Assembly: GCA_016933275.1 (NCBI GenBank)
Contig: JAFGBI010000234.1
Coordinates: 27,268 to 91,267 of the forward strand
Direction of reading: 5' to 3'
Source of the DNA: Polyangiaceae bacterium
GTDB taxonomy: Bacteria; Myxococcota_A; Polyangia; Polyangiales; Polyangiaceae
Length of the DNA stretch: 64,000 bases
A program made the translations under genes and the position numbers. The notes below the pieces were generated by a model, which was not told the DNA's origin, did no database searches, and saw nothing but the letters and a program-made list of their open reading frames with translations. Of this stretch, positions 44,199 to 55,861 are shown piece after piece; the first letter of the stretch is position 1; each line of letters opens with the position of its first letter.

Positions 44199-44498
44199 TC
44201 AGCCGCTGGATCTCACCGATGCACCTCCGGCCGAACCGACCCCTGGCATCACTGGGTCGCGCCAGGCGGCGATCCGATCCCCCTTCACCAGCGCGCTGAG
44301 CGCGAGGTGGTAGGCATCGAGCGACGTATGGGCGAACAGAGTGACGGCTTCAGCTTCGGCACCGGCCGGGGCGGCGGGTTTCCGGCTGCCGGCTGCGGTG
44401 CCGGCGACCACCGGGGCATCGGCCGGGACCTTCGCGACGGACTCGGTGGCACTGGCCTTCGGGGTGACGTTCCCTCGGGTCGTGTTCGCTGGATTCAT
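44199..44498 (-). CDS. small hypothetical protein, possibly a truncated four-helix-bundle protein
   Basis: A 99-residue frame with an excellent ribosome site (AGGAGGT) four bases before the ATG, which is the main reason to call it a gene. The N-terminal half is low-complexity (Ala/Pro/Thr/Val). TSLDAYHLALSALVKGDRIA resembles the first helix of the small four-helix-bundle (S23-like) proteins common in myxobacteria, but the rest of that fold is missing and the protein ends in Gly/Ser-rich sequence. It may be a 3'-truncated relative. It sits near a broken alpha-glucosidase gene and a repeat fragment, so the area is rearranged. Confidence 0.5.
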   Translation of the reverse strand: MNPANTTRGNVTPKASATESVAKVPADAPVVAGTAAGSRKPAAPAGAEAEAVTLFAHTSLDAYHLALSALVKGDRIAAWRDPVMPGVGSAGGASVRSSG

Positions 44499-44502
44499 GG
44501 TG

Positions 44503-44509
44503 ACCTCCT
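44503..44509 (-). promoter_or_regulatory. strong Shine-Dalgarno site (AGGAGGT)
   Basis: A perfect seven-base anti-16S match on the minus strand, four bases before the ATG at 44498. It is stronger than most ribosome sites in this window and supports translation of the 99-residue frame. Confidence 0.7.
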
Positions 44510-44840
44510 GCGCCGCATTGCAGCGGCGGCTTCGCCCCCCTCCGCGCAGGTCTCATAGCAGCGAACTGCCGACCATCGCCGGATCGCCTCGGAGCTGGCA
44601 GGAAGGGACCCGCGTCACCCGGGTCCCACAGCGCGAAGCGGTGCGGGTGGTGGCGTGGGGCGCGCGCCCAAGGCAGAGCCGCTACGGCAACGCGGCCCGG
44701 CCGACCACCACCGCCGAAACCCCCTTGCCGCAGCCGAAGCCCCAGCCATGGCCGCTTCCCGTCCTCCGTCCAGCCATCGCGGAACGCCATCGGGTCGGCG
44801 AAACCCCTGTCCGCGCGATCCGCTGTCGCCGATGATGGAA
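44510..44840. other. about 330 bp without a recognisable gene
   Basis: Frames here are Arg/Pro-rich shadows. The missing C-terminal third of the alpha-glucosidase gene would be expected in this position, but no GH13 motif can be read in any frame. Confidence 0.4.
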
Positions 44841-44847
44841 CGGTGAT

Positions 44848-47647
<2,800 letters not shown>

Positions 47648-47662
47648 AGTGAATGGATTTCA

Positions 47663-48173
47663 TCACGTGTCGTGCCCGGAGGCCAGTCCCGCAAGCCGAT
47701 ACTCACCTGCGCCACCAGGTGTCCTACTCGGGGTAGGAGTGTCACGCACCGATACCGACCGAATTCTGGGCGGCCATCGCGACGGGAGAGGAGGCACGGT
47801 CCCCCGCTTTGCGCGAGGCTCGATGCGAAAAGCATCCTCGTTGACCGCCACCAACCCTGCACCGACCTTGGAGCACCTTGTGGTAGAACAGCCGTCGTGG
47901 TGCGGCGCCCGGGGGGGCGCCTCGCCCGGGGTCCTCATCGGCGTCCGCCGCCGGTCCCCGCGGGCCGCCGCGCCCGACCTGCTCGAAGGGGGACCGGTCG
48001 ACCGCCACGCGGCCGTCTTGGCCCTTGGCGTGGAGCTTCGCCAGCCCCTTGACGAGGCGCCCGCTCCGCCGGCGGGGGAGCCCCATCCAGACCGCGGACC
48101 GCTCGGGCCCGTCTCCCCCTCGGCGACCCCCGCCGCGAACAACCGGGATTGCCGGACGCCCGCGAGCAGCGCT
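47663..48173. other. about 510 bp without a recognisable gene
   Basis: Minus-strand frames 47663-48253 and 47742-48086 are open, the second with a somewhat protein-like stretch (RLVKGLAKLHAKGQDGRVAV), but no family is recognisable and the composition is Arg/Gly/Pro-rich. No repeat copy is present. Confidence 0.35.
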
Positions 48174-50360
48174 TCACCACGCGGGCAGGGCGGCAACGAT
48201 CCCTTCCTCCACGAGGCGAGCGCGATCACTCTCCGGACGCCACCCGAGCACACGCTTCGCTTTCGAGCAATCGAACCGTCCCATCTGCGTGCGGGACACC
48301 CAGTCGCGGTAGGTGGGCATGATGCGATCGGGGTGCCTCACCGCGACCTTGATCACCCATTTGAACATCGACTCCGCATAGAAGGCGAGAATCGGCGGGT
48401 GATAGCGCTGGATCTTGACACCGGCCTGGCGCTCGAGCTCATCCAGGTACTCGTTGGCACTCAAGATCGGGTCCCCAATCAAGTTGAACGAGTCTCCGTG
48501 GATGTCATCGGGCGCGTCGATGGCGGCGAGGATCCCGCGCGCGACGTCCCCTACCAACACCAACGGCAGCTTGTTGTCTCCCTTGCCCCAGACCTGACAG
48601 ACGCTGTCGTACTGCCACATCCCCACTCCCCAATGCGCCGGGCTGCCCCCGCGGCCAATGACGATCCCCGGGCGCAGGATGACCAGCGGCAGGGCCTGTT
48701 CTCGGTGCATGCGCACGAGGAGCGTCTCGGAGGCGGCCTTGGCGCGAGCGTACAGGTTGCGCTGCTCGATCTGCGGGTCGAGGGGCGTCGCCTCGGTGAT
48801 GGTGCCGGACCCGGGACCCGCATAGTAGGAGTCGATGGTGCCCGTGTAGATGAACCGGTGCACTCCGCGGGCGACGGCACGCTCCGCCACCTGCCGCGTC
48901 ATCTCGATCTCGTGCTTCTGGTAATCAGCCCAGGTCTTGACGTTCGCCCGCGCGAGGTGGACGACGCACTCGACCCCCTCGAGCGCGCCATCCAGATCGG
49001 TTGGGCTGGCGAGATCCCCTGAAACCACTTGCAGGCCTCCCGCCACGAGCTCGCGCGGGAGCTTTCCGGCGCTACGTACGAGCACGCGCGTCGAGGTCCC
49101 GCGCCCGAGCAGCTCTCTCACAACCTCCTTGCCGATAAACCCCGTCGCACCGAGGACGAGGACCTTGGCCGGAGCGGTCGCGGTCACCGGTGAAGGTGGC
49201 ACCGCGACGGCGACCGGAGAAGAGACCGGCGGGGTCAGGTCGCGGATCCGCTCGCACAGCGCGATGACATCGCGGCCCATGGCCGCCGAAATGCGCCGAT
49301 CGAGCTCCTCCGAGCGGCTAGCATAGAAGCTCTCTACCGCCCTGGTGATGCTGTAACCGTATGGGTTGCCGCGGGGCGACGGCCGAACCTTCGACGCGAC
49401 GTAGTCGAAGAGCGTTCGCTTTCCCTGTACCACCATCTGCCGCGCCTCGTTCCGCAGCATGGCATAGCGATCGAAGTCCATGTCGCGAGGCACGTGCTGG
49501 TGCCGGACGTAGGTGTTGCGTTCGAGGTCCGCCGTGGCGCCGCCCGTAGCCCCGCGAACGTGCACCGAATGCTCGGCGAAGCCCCGACCGAAACCCAGGT
49601 TCAGATCGACGACGGTGCGGTCACGGCGCGCGTAGATGTGCCACCGGCGTTGGAAGGCAACGCCGGTGGGCAACACGATGTCGTCGCTAGGGAATACGCC
49701 AATCTCATCGGGAATGCCCACGAGATCGAGCAACATCGAGATTGGATGAGGACCGATCTCGAAGAGGATATTGGTGGGGGTCTTGAGCATCCAGGCATCG
49801 AAAGGGCCGCCCGTGAGCTGCCCGAGCGGGCGATGCCAGGTGATGCCGACGTAGTCGAGCGCGCCGTACACGTTCGCCTGCAGGTCCGCCCGCAGCTTCT
49901 CGTATGGTTCGGCGAAGAGGAAGTTGTGCGCCACCCCGAGCGGGATGCCCCGCCGCCGGGCGATCGCTTCCAGCGCGTCACAGTCGGCGGTGGAGGTGGC
50001 CATGGGCTTCTCGACGAGCACCGCCACGCCGGCATCGACTGCGCGCGCGCTCGGCGCGTGGTGTGCATCCGGCGGCGTGAGGACGTGTACGGCATCGAGG
50101 TTCGCGTCGGCGAGCATCTCGTCGAGCGAGGCATAGACGGCAGGCACCCCGAAATCCTTGGCGAACGTCTCCGCGCGAGACCGGGCGCGATCGCACACGG
50201 CGACCAGACGCACTCCCGGGATCAGACGGAGCGCGCGGCCGTGGTACTCGGAGATGTATCCCGTGCCGACGAGACCAACGCGCCGCTCTCCATGAGCCCC
50301 CCAGCGGCGAGCCTCGGCCCGCCCGGATTCACGCGCCCCCTCCGGTTGCTCCTTCGTCAT
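48174..50360 (-). CDS. Gfo/Idh/MocA oxidoreductase fused to NAD-dependent epimerase/dehydratase
   Basis: A 728-residue two-enzyme fusion. Residues ~26-370 are a Gfo/Idh/MocA dehydrogenase: Rossmann GLVGTGYISEYHGRAL, VHVLTPPDAHHAPSARAVDA, and the conserved EKP motif VLVEKPMATS; the substrate domain has HNFLFAEPYEKLRADLQANV and EIGPHPISMLLDLVG. A Pro/Val/Ala linker (~370-395) leads to an extended SDR: VLVLGATGFIGKEVVRELLG, VVHLARANVKTW, Y-x3-K in LYARAKAASETLL, LVILRPGIVIGRGG and a late GRFDCSKAKRVLGWRPE. Both enzyme types modify nucleotide sugars. The N-terminus overlaps the glycosyltransferase gene by 32 bases, so the pair is probably one operon for a glycan or glycolipid. The fusion removes the need for substrate release between steps (inference). 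Confidence 0.9.
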   Translation of the reverse strand: MTKEQPEGARESGRAEARRWGAHGERRVGLVGTGYISEYHGRALRLIPGVRLVAVCDRARSRAETFAKDFGVPAVYASLDEMLADANLDAVHVLTPPDAHHAPSARAVDAGVAVLVEKPMATSTADCDALEAIARRRGIPLGVAHNFLFAEPYEKLRADLQANVYGALDYVGITWHRPLGQLTGGPFDAWMLKTPTNILFEIGPHPISMLLDLVGIPDEIGVFPSDDIVLPTGVAFQRRWHIYARRDRTVVDLNLGFGRGFAEHSVHVRGATGGATADLERNTYVRHQHVPRDMDFDRYAMLRNEARQMVVQGKRTLFDYVASKVRPSPRGNPYGYSITRAVESFYASRSEELDRRISAAMGRDVIALCERIRDLTPPVSSPVAVAVPPSPVTATAPAKVLVLGATGFIGKEVVRELLGRGTSTRVLVRSAGKLPRELVAGGLQVVSGDLASPTDLDGALEGVECVVHLARANVKTWADYQKHEIEMTRQVAERAVARGVHRFIYTGTIDSYYAGPGSGTITEATPLDPQIEQRNLYARAKAASETLLVRMHREQALPLVILRPGIVIGRGGSPAHWGVGMWQYDSVCQVWGKGDNKLPLVLVGDVARGILAAIDAPDDIHGDSFNLIGDPILSANEYLDELERQAGVKIQRYHPPILAFYAESMFKWVIKVAVRHPDRIMPTYRDWVSRTQMGRFDCSKAKRVLGWRPESDRARLVEEGIVAALPAW

Positions 50361-51354
50361 TGGTCGTCAATCCCTTGTACTCGATGAGCTCGACATGGCG
50401 CTTCCGCCAGCGCGTATGGTGGTAGTGGAGGATCCCCTGTAACTCCGGCCATTTCGCGATCACGGTGAAGACGGCGACGAGAGCGGCCTCCTTCGGCGTC
50501 TGTCGGCGCGCCCGGCCGCGCCGGTAGATGCGGGCGGCGAGAGCAGGGTAGCCGAGAAACGCCAGGAGGCTCAACCCGTGGGTTGGCCAGGAGAGACCGA
50601 GGGCGCCGACCGGCACCCCTGCTGCCCAGAACCAGGCCCGGCGACAGTTCGCCCGGAAATGCGCCTCCGGTCCCGAGCCGTGGAGATCCGCCCCCTGGGC
50701 GTAGGCCATGCCAGCGCGGCGGGCCCGGGTCCACCACTGGGAGAACCTGATGATCGCCGCGTCGTGGAGCACCATGGGCTCGGCCACCGCGACGACCTTC
50801 AGCCCGCGTCGTCGGATCCGCAGACAGAGCTCGTCATCCTCTGCCGCCATGACGTCGATGCGGAAGCCCCCCACCGCGCGAAATGCCTCGGCGCGGACCA
50901 TGAAGATCCCGCCGCAAGCGTCGATCTCCCCGGGATCCTTCCGCCACTCGATGTTGCACATCAGGTTGTAGATGGACGCCTCGGGGTGCCGTTCGATGAC
51001 GCGTCCGCACACGATCCCAGCGTGCGGCATCGTGTCGAGCGCGGCCACCCCCCGCTCGACCCAGCCGGCAAACAAAGCGCAGTCACCGTCCACGAACTGC
51101 ACGTACTCGAGGTCGGGATGGTTGGTGACGAGGCAATCGAACCCCGCGTTGCGGGCTCGCGCCGCGCTCATGGGTCTCGAAGAGTCGAGCTCCACGACGG
51201 TCAACCCGACGCTCCGCGCCCAGGCCGCGCTGCCGTCGTGCGAGCTGGAGTCCACATACACAATCGGTGCCTCGACGTCGCTCAGCGACGCAATACACCG
51301 GCGCAGTCGCTCTCCTTCGTTGCGACCGATGACAACGATCCCACACGCTGTCAT
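50329..51354 (-). CDS. glycosyltransferase family 2
   Basis: A 341-residue GT-A glycosyltransferase. It begins CGIVVIGRNEGERLRRCIAS, typical GT2, then IVYVDSSSHDGSAAWARSVG, metal-binding DGD in YVQFVDGDCALFAGW, and the acceptor region GGFRIDVMAAEDDELCLRIR with E-D-D. After the catalytic domain a hydrophobic pair (LGLSWPTHGLSLLAFLGYPA) and Arg-rich residues suggest membrane association. It precedes and overlaps the Gfo/Idh-epimerase fusion gene, which may supply or modify its sugar. ATG at 51354. Confidence 0.9.
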   Translation of the reverse strand: MTACGIVVIGRNEGERLRRCIASLSDVEAPIVYVDSSSHDGSAAWARSVGLTVVELDSSRPMSAARARNAGFDCLVTNHPDLEYVQFVDGDCALFAGWVERGVAALDTMPHAGIVCGRVIERHPEASIYNLMCNIEWRKDPGEIDACGGIFMVRAEAFRAVGGFRIDVMAAEDDELCLRIRRRGLKVVAVAEPMVLHDAAIIRFSQWWTRARRAGMAYAQGADLHGSGPEAHFRANCRRAWFWAAGVPVGALGLSWPTHGLSLLAFLGYPALAARIYRRGRARRQTPKEAALVAVFTVIAKWPELQGILHYHHTRWRKRHVELIEYKGLTTNDEGATGGGA

Positions 51355-51719
51355 GACGTCACTCGCTCCTCTACCGCAAGGTCGTCGCGCATCCCTTCGT
51401 TACCTAGCCGATCCCGCCACTGAAGGATAGCGCGGCCGCGGATAGGACAATGGCGCCCGACCGCTCCGACCACCGTCGCGATCGAGCCTCCGTCGTGAAG
51501 GTGGCCAACTTCGCCTGCGAGTCGGTCGGCGTGCTCTCTGACGAGGTGTTGGCACCGTGGAGGGAGGTCGGGCGATGGGCGATGGTTCGGCTGCATCGCG
51601 CGTGGACCCCTCGCGGCCTCCGCCGACCGGCCCCTCGGTCGCGCCAGCATGGCTGACAATTGGAGGAAACCACCACCGTCCGCAGTTCAGAAATGGTCGC
51701 CCGTGTCTACCATCGGGGC
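51355..51719. other. divergent intergenic region
   Basis: This 365-bp stretch lies between the divergent GT2 and NIF3 genes and presumably contains both promoters. Open frames in it (51351-51659 minus) look like noise, and no strong promoter or repeat was recognised. Confidence 0.4.
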
Positions 51720-52553
51720 ATGGCGCTCACCCTCGGCCTCGTCATGGGCACGCTCGATTCGCTCGCCCCGCTCCACCTCGCCGCATCGTGGGACAACGTC
51801 GGACTCATCATCGAACCGGCCCCCGAGATCGATCGCGAGATCGGTCGCGTCCTCGTCACCATCGATCTGAGCGAAGACGTCCTGGACGAGGCACTCCAGA
51901 CGAGGTCGGAGCTCGTCGTCGCCTATCATCCCCCGATCTTCCAACCCCTGAAGCGCCTCACGCGAGCGAACGCGGATGCTCGAGTAGTCCTCCGCGCGAT
52001 CGCGAACGGGATCGCGGTGTACTCTCCGCACACGGCGCTCGACGCGGTCGCCGGCGGGGTGAATGACTGGCTGCTCGAGGCCTTCGGCGACTCCGTACGG
52101 GACCCGCGCGCCATCGAGCCGGCCCCGCACGACTCCGCGACCGAGCTCACGAGGCCCGTGGGTGCGGGTCGCCTGGCCAAACTCGACCCCCCGATCGCGA
52201 TCGATGCGGCGGCGGCGTCAGTGAAGCGCCACCTCGGCCTCGACCACGTGCGCCTCGCCATGGCGGCGAACCACGCCAACGGTGCGCCCGTTCGATCGGT
52301 CGCCGTCTGCCCCGGGGCGGGCGGGTCGCTCTTCGCGGGACTCGGCAGCGTCGATCTGCTCCTCACCGGAGAGCTCCGTCACCACGACATCCGAGCGCGC
52401 AACGCCGCGGGGACCTCGGTCATTCTCGGCGACCACACGAACACGGAGCGTGGCTACCTCCCCTGCTTCGCCGCCCGACTCTACCAGGAACTCGGCGGCG
52501 CCGTCGAGGTCATCCAGTCCGCGCGCGATCGCGACCCGCTGCGGGTGATCTAG
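51720..52553 (+). CDS. NIF3-like dinuclear metal-centre protein (YbgI/YqfO family)
   Basis: A 277-residue protein of the NIF3 family (GTP cyclohydrolase I type 2-like hydrolases). Key motifs: LHLAASWDNVGLII, metal-binding VVAYHPPIFQPLKRLT, IAVYSPHTALDAVAGGVNDW, GAGGSLFAGLGSVDLLLTGE, RHHDI and GDHTNTERGYLPC with the final metal ligands. I start at ATG 51720 (MALTLG) because homology begins nine residues later; a TTG at 51660 and an ATG at 51693 are alternatives. The biological role of NIF3 proteins is poorly defined. Its stop is eight bases from the stop of the convergent btaB gene. Confidence 0.92.
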   Translation: MALTLGLVMGTLDSLAPLHLAASWDNVGLIIEPAPEIDREIGRVLVTIDLSEDVLDEALQTRSELVVAYHPPIFQPLKRLTRANADARVVLRAIANGIAVYSPHTALDAVAGGVNDWLLEAFGDSVRDPRAIEPAPHDSATELTRPVGAGRLAKLDPPIAIDAAAASVKRHLGLDHVRLAMAANHANGAPVRSVAVCPGAGGSLFAGLGSVDLLLTGELRHHDIRARNAAGTSVILGDHTNTERGYLPCFAARLYQELGGAVEVIQSARDRDPLRVI

Positions 52554-52561
52554 ATCGGCGA

Positions 52562-53242
52562 TCATGATCCTGGTGCGACCGGAACCGAGGCCCCGGGGTG
52601 TTCGGCATCTGGAGCGACGAACGGCCGCTCTTTCGCGGCGCCGAGCTCGGCGATCACGTAGTAGCGTCCGAACCCGTAGCGGGTGGTGGCGCCCACCTCC
52701 GTGAAGAGCGCCCCGTCCAGGGGTCTTACGTGGAAAGTAGCGAGCCAGCGTCGAAGGCCGCGCTGGAGGAGCAGCGGGAGTCCCCCGAGGTCCGAGAAGT
52801 CCACGACCACCACCTTGCCGCCCGGCGCGAGCGCGCGCTGGGTGTTGCGGAGCGCCGCGACCGGATCGGTCACCATGGACAGGCAGTAGGAGAAGAGGAC
52901 TCGTTCCGGTCGCTGGCCGCCGAGCAACGCCACCAGATCCGCGTCCTCGGCGAACCCGTGCTGGAGCTTGGCCCAAGGCGCGCGAGCGCGGACATGGGCG
53001 AGCATCGCGTCCGAGGCGTCGAGCCCGCCGAGCAGGGCACCCGGACGCGCCGCGTGGAGCTGGCGGAGGTTGCGCCCGGTTCCGACCCCAACCTCGATCA
53101 ACGAATCCCAGTGCTCTGCCAGGAGCTCTCGAACGACGACGTCTCGCCCGAAGAGGAAATACTTGCGGGTCAGGTCGTAGAAGTGGCGCGAGATCCCGTA
53201 ATAACGGTTCAGGAACGCGCGATGCTCATTCCGATCGGACAT
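52562..53242 (-). CDS. btaB: BtaB-like N-methyltransferase for betaine lipid
   Basis: A 226-residue SAM-dependent methyltransferase. From the ATG at 53242 (MSDRNEHRAF) it has YYGISRHFYDLTRKYFLFGR, SAM-binding LIEVGVGTGRNLRQLHAA, GLDASDAMLAHVRARA, LFSYCLSMVTDPVAALRNTQ and GGKVVVVDFSDLGGLP. YYGISRHFYDLTRKYFLFGR is characteristic of BtaB, which trimethylates diacylglyceryl-homoserine to DGTS using three SAM. The assignment is strengthened by btaA 141 bases upstream on the same strand. Alternatives such as UbiE-type methyltransferases fit the context less well. Confidence 0.87.
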   Translation of the reverse strand: MSDRNEHRAFLNRYYGISRHFYDLTRKYFLFGRDVVVRELLAEHWDSLIEVGVGTGRNLRQLHAARPGALLGGLDASDAMLAHVRARAPWAKLQHGFAEDADLVALLGGQRPERVLFSYCLSMVTDPVAALRNTQRALAPGGKVVVVDFSDLGGLPLLLQRGLRRWLATFHVRPLDGALFTEVGATTRYGFGRYYVIAELGAAKERPFVAPDAEHPGASVPVAPGS

Positions 53243-53383
53243 GATCCTCTTGAAGGCGATGGCTGCCGGCAGCGCGAAGGGCGGCGGACGCGCCTGCACC
53301 GCGGACCATCGGGCGGGAACGAAGGGGAAGGTTGGCGAGGGGGTACCCCTCACGCGGTGAGCGGCGGGCAGAGCCCGCGCCGG

Positions 53384-54508
53384 TCAATGGGCGACCGTGT
53401 AGAAGTTCACCCGGCGGTATTGCCGCGTGCGGTCGAGCTCGGACGCGATCTGCGAGGCGTCGACGTCGAGCTTGAGGTGACGTTCCATTCCGTGGCGCTC
53501 GACGAGCGAATCGTCCTCCACGGTGCGGTAGAGGACCCGCGCCCCTTCCTTGCTGGTGCGCACGATCTGGTCGAGGAGCTCCTGCTGCACGGGGTGCGGC
53601 ATCCAATCGACCGCGTCACATAGCGTGTAGTGTGTCCAGGTGTCGGGACCGGCGCGACGAAGGGTGTCGAAGAGATTGCCGTTCGTGTAGCTTATCGTGG
53701 TGGTCGCCCGCTTGCTCTCCCGGTGATGGCACTCTCGGAGGTACGGCGGCACTGCGTCTGGACGGTCGTGGTTGAAATGGCCGGCGATCGCGTACCAGGC
53801 GAACCAGTTGCGCTCGAGATCCGTCTCGGCGACACGCTTCAGGTGGCTGATAAGGAAGGTGACGAGGTCGGTCTGCTCCGTCGAGAGGATGCGGTCGCGC
53901 TGGCTGAAGTTGACACCGAGCGCGATGAGGTTGAGCGGGGAGTTCAGCGCCGCCCGGATCCATGGCTTCTCCGAGGCCGCACCGAAAGCGACCTCGATCG
54001 CCCGCTTGCGGTCGGCCACCGTCTCGCCGATCCGACGCCGCAGCCACTCGGCATCCGTATGGGTTATCGCGCGCACCCCCTTGAGCATCTGCGCGGTGAG
54101 CCCCTCCTGAACCATCGACTTTTCGAACATCCGCCAGCGGAGCTTCCAGTAGGCGCGGATCCACCGTGGAAGCGGGGCGACCAGGCGGCGCACGACCCGC
54201 TCGGGGTTCGGGTGCCGTCCGAGCCCGAACAGAGAGTAGAGCTCCTCGTGGGACTCGAGGTAGCGCGCTGCCGAGGCCTTCAGGGCGGCCAGCGCGAGGT
54301 GGTGGGGGTTGATGTCCACGGCGTCGACACGCCGGGGATTGCGGGCCAGGTGGTTGGCCACACCGCAACCGGCCGCCGAGATGCAGAGGACGCTGCTGTC
54401 CTCGTCCACGCCCAAGAACCGCTCGTCAACCTCCGTGTCTTCCCAAAGGATGTTGTAGACGAAAGCGTTCTTGAATAGCTTCTCGAAGGTCCAGTCACGC
54501 AGCGGCAT
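53384..54508 (-). CDS. btaA: BtaA, SAM:diacylglycerol 3-amino-3-carboxypropyltransferase
   Basis: A 374-residue DUF3419 protein. BtaA moves the 3-amino-3-carboxypropyl group of SAM onto diacylglycerol, the first step of DGTS betaine lipid synthesis. Evidence: FKNAFVYNILWEDTEVDERF, SAM-binding VLCISAAGCGVANHLARNP, RVDAVDINPHHLALAALKAS, YLESHEELYSLFGLGRHPNP, NFSQRDRILSTEQTDLVTFL, YAIAGHFNHD and VDWMPHPVQQELLDQIVRTS. Length is close to known BtaA (about 410). ATG at 54508. Bacteria usually use DGTS to replace phospholipids when phosphate is scarce; I could not identify a Pho box upstream. Confidence 0.92.
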   Translation of the reverse strand: MPLRDWTFEKLFKNAFVYNILWEDTEVDERFLGVDEDSSVLCISAAGCGVANHLARNPRRVDAVDINPHHLALAALKASAARYLESHEELYSLFGLGRHPNPERVVRRLVAPLPRWIRAYWKLRWRMFEKSMVQEGLTAQMLKGVRAITHTDAEWLRRRIGETVADRKRAIEVAFGAASEKPWIRAALNSPLNLIALGVNFSQRDRILSTEQTDLVTFLISHLKRVAETDLERNWFAWYAIAGHFNHDRPDAVPPYLRECHHRESKRATTTISYTNGNLFDTLRRAGPDTWTHYTLCDAVDWMPHPVQQELLDQIVRTSKEGARVLYRTVEDDSLVERHGMERHLKLDVDASQIASELDRTRQYRRVNFYTVAH

Positions 54509-54671
54509 CGAGCTCGTACCTCACGCTCGGTCCCCCACAGGGCCGGCGGAGGGACGTTACGGTGGCCGCCCCGAAAATCAAGCGAGCGGGCAGCCATATT
54601 CCCGTCACGATTCGGCATCGCGCCCCCTGCTCCGGCGTTCAGGCAGTTTCCCAGGGAATTCGTCAGCGCCG

Positions 54672-55040
54672 TCACTCGCGAGGGGAGGCCTCCCGCCCCT
54701 CGCAACAGACTGGCGGTCGCCTGGCACTACAGGATTCGGCGACCGGCACTCGCCAAGAGTGCTCGAAACAGCGGGCGGCGCAGCTCTCGACCCGAATGCC
54801 ACAGCCGGGGGCCGAGAAGTCGTCCCCGTCGCAGGCCCCCGTCGCGGCTTCGTCCCCCGGTCCCGCGCAGCAGGATGCGGGTTCGCAAGAGTGGCAGGTA
54901 CAGAGCTTGCTGCGCGAGAGGCTCGTCCCGGGCGGCGGCGGGGGCCGGCGACCGATCTCGAGGTGAGGCGGCGGTCGGGGTGGGGTCGCCGACGGTCCAC
55001 ACGCCCCGACGGACAGCCAGACCACGTCGGCGAGGAGCAT
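54672..55040 (-). CDS. small Cys-rich lipoprotein
   Basis: A 122-residue frame from the ATG at 55040 with a short signal and lipobox SVGAC, then Pro-rich spacer and a domain with about 13 Cys: LCTCHSCEPASCCAG, GACDGDDFSAPGCGIR, VESCAARCFEHSWRV, VAESCSARRPPVCC. The regular C-x-C, CC and SC-x3-C pattern is not expected by chance and indicates a disulfide-rich exported domain, a type I associate with Polyangia genomes, function unknown. The reading frame extends upstream to 55181 but without signal character. It lies between btaA (same strand) and the divergent NUDIX gene. Confidence 0.65.
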   Translation of the reverse strand: MLLADVVWLSVGACGPSATPPRPPPHLEIGRRPPPPPGTSLSRSKLCTCHSCEPASCCAGPGDEAATGACDGDDFSAPGCGIRVESCAARCFEHSWRVPVAESCSARRPPVCCEGREASPRE

Positions 55041-55183
55041 GGTGAGGATCCGGTAGCGGTTCGAGCACGCGGACACGCCGGATCGACACCGTACGTCGGC
55101 GATGCCTTGGCACCGACCCGAGGGCGACCTGGTGAGCGATTTGGGTGGGTGAAGGGGATGGCACGGGCTAACCTCCCGCACCG

Positions 55184-55861
55184 ATGCCGTCCCGATCCCT
55201 CTCCGAGGCGCTGCCCGCCATCACCCTCGAAGTGGTCGACGCGGAGCCGCCCCTCGACCAGAACGGGTTCCTCCGCCTCGTCCGGCGTCGCTACCGCGCG
55301 CATTATCCGGACGGCGCAGCGAGCGAGCCTTTCACATACGACTCGGTCACCAGACGCGCCGTGGACGCCGTTGTCATCGCCGCCCACCACCGCGTCGCCG
55401 GTCGGGTTCGTGTCTATCTCCGGAGCGCGGTGAGACCGCCGATCACCGAGCGGATCCAGGCCCGCTCCGCCGTGCCGGAGCGGGGCCACGTGAGCTTGTG
55501 GGAGCTCCCCGCCGGGCTGGTCGAGCCCGGGGAGGAGTCGAGCCTCGACGGGGTAGCCGGGGCGGCTCGCCGCGAGCTCTTCGAGGAGCTGGGGTTCGAC
55601 GTCGACCGATCGCGCCTGGTGCCGCTCGGTCCGAGCACCTTCCCAGCCCCGGGCTTCGCCGCGGAACGCCACTTCTACTTCTCGGTGGAGGTCGACCCGC
55701 GCGAACGCGCCGAGCCCACCTTGGATGGGTCTCCGCTCGAGCGCGGAGGGGCAATCGTCGACCTCGACCTCGAAGAGGCGCTCGCGCTGGCGGCGGCAGG
55801 CGAGCTGGAGGACGCCAAGACCGAGCTCGGCCTCCGACGACTCCAGGAGCGGCTCGTATGA
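55184..55861 (+). CDS. NUDIX hydrolase (ADP-ribose-pyrophosphatase-like)
   Basis: A 225-residue NUDIX protein. The Nudix box is GLVEPGEESSLDGV followed by RRELFEELGFD, with a spacer longer than the usual seven residues between the first Glu and REL. VSLWELPAGLVEPGEE, with the E-L-P-A-G motif, and FPAPGFAAERHFYFSVEV match the ADP-ribose/nucleotide-sugar branch. It would cleave ADP-ribose or a similar nucleoside diphosphate. The stop codon overlaps the ATG of the NAD kinase gene (ATGA), so the two are translationally coupled, which fits a role in NAD(P) turnover (inference). Confidence 0.85.
   Translation: MPSRSLSEALPAITLEVVDAEPPLDQNGFLRLVRRRYRAHYPDGAASEPFTYDSVTRRAVDAVVIAAHHRVAGRVRVYLRSAVRPPITERIQARSAVPERGHVSLWELPAGLVEPGEESSLDGVAGAARRELFEELGFDVDRSRLVPLGPSTFPAPGFAAERHFYFSVEVDPRERAEPTLDGSPLERGGAIVDLDLEEALALAAAGELEDAKTELGLRRLQERLV

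Noticed and set aside
47663..48253. 196-codon minus-strand frame between the kinase and fusion genes
   Set aside because: Overlaps the fusion gene's 3' end in another frame and shows no protein-family features.
54605..55672. 355-codon minus-strand frame overlapping the NUDIX gene
   Set aside because: Shadow of the NUDIX gene; only the separate minus frame ending at 54672 has real protein character.
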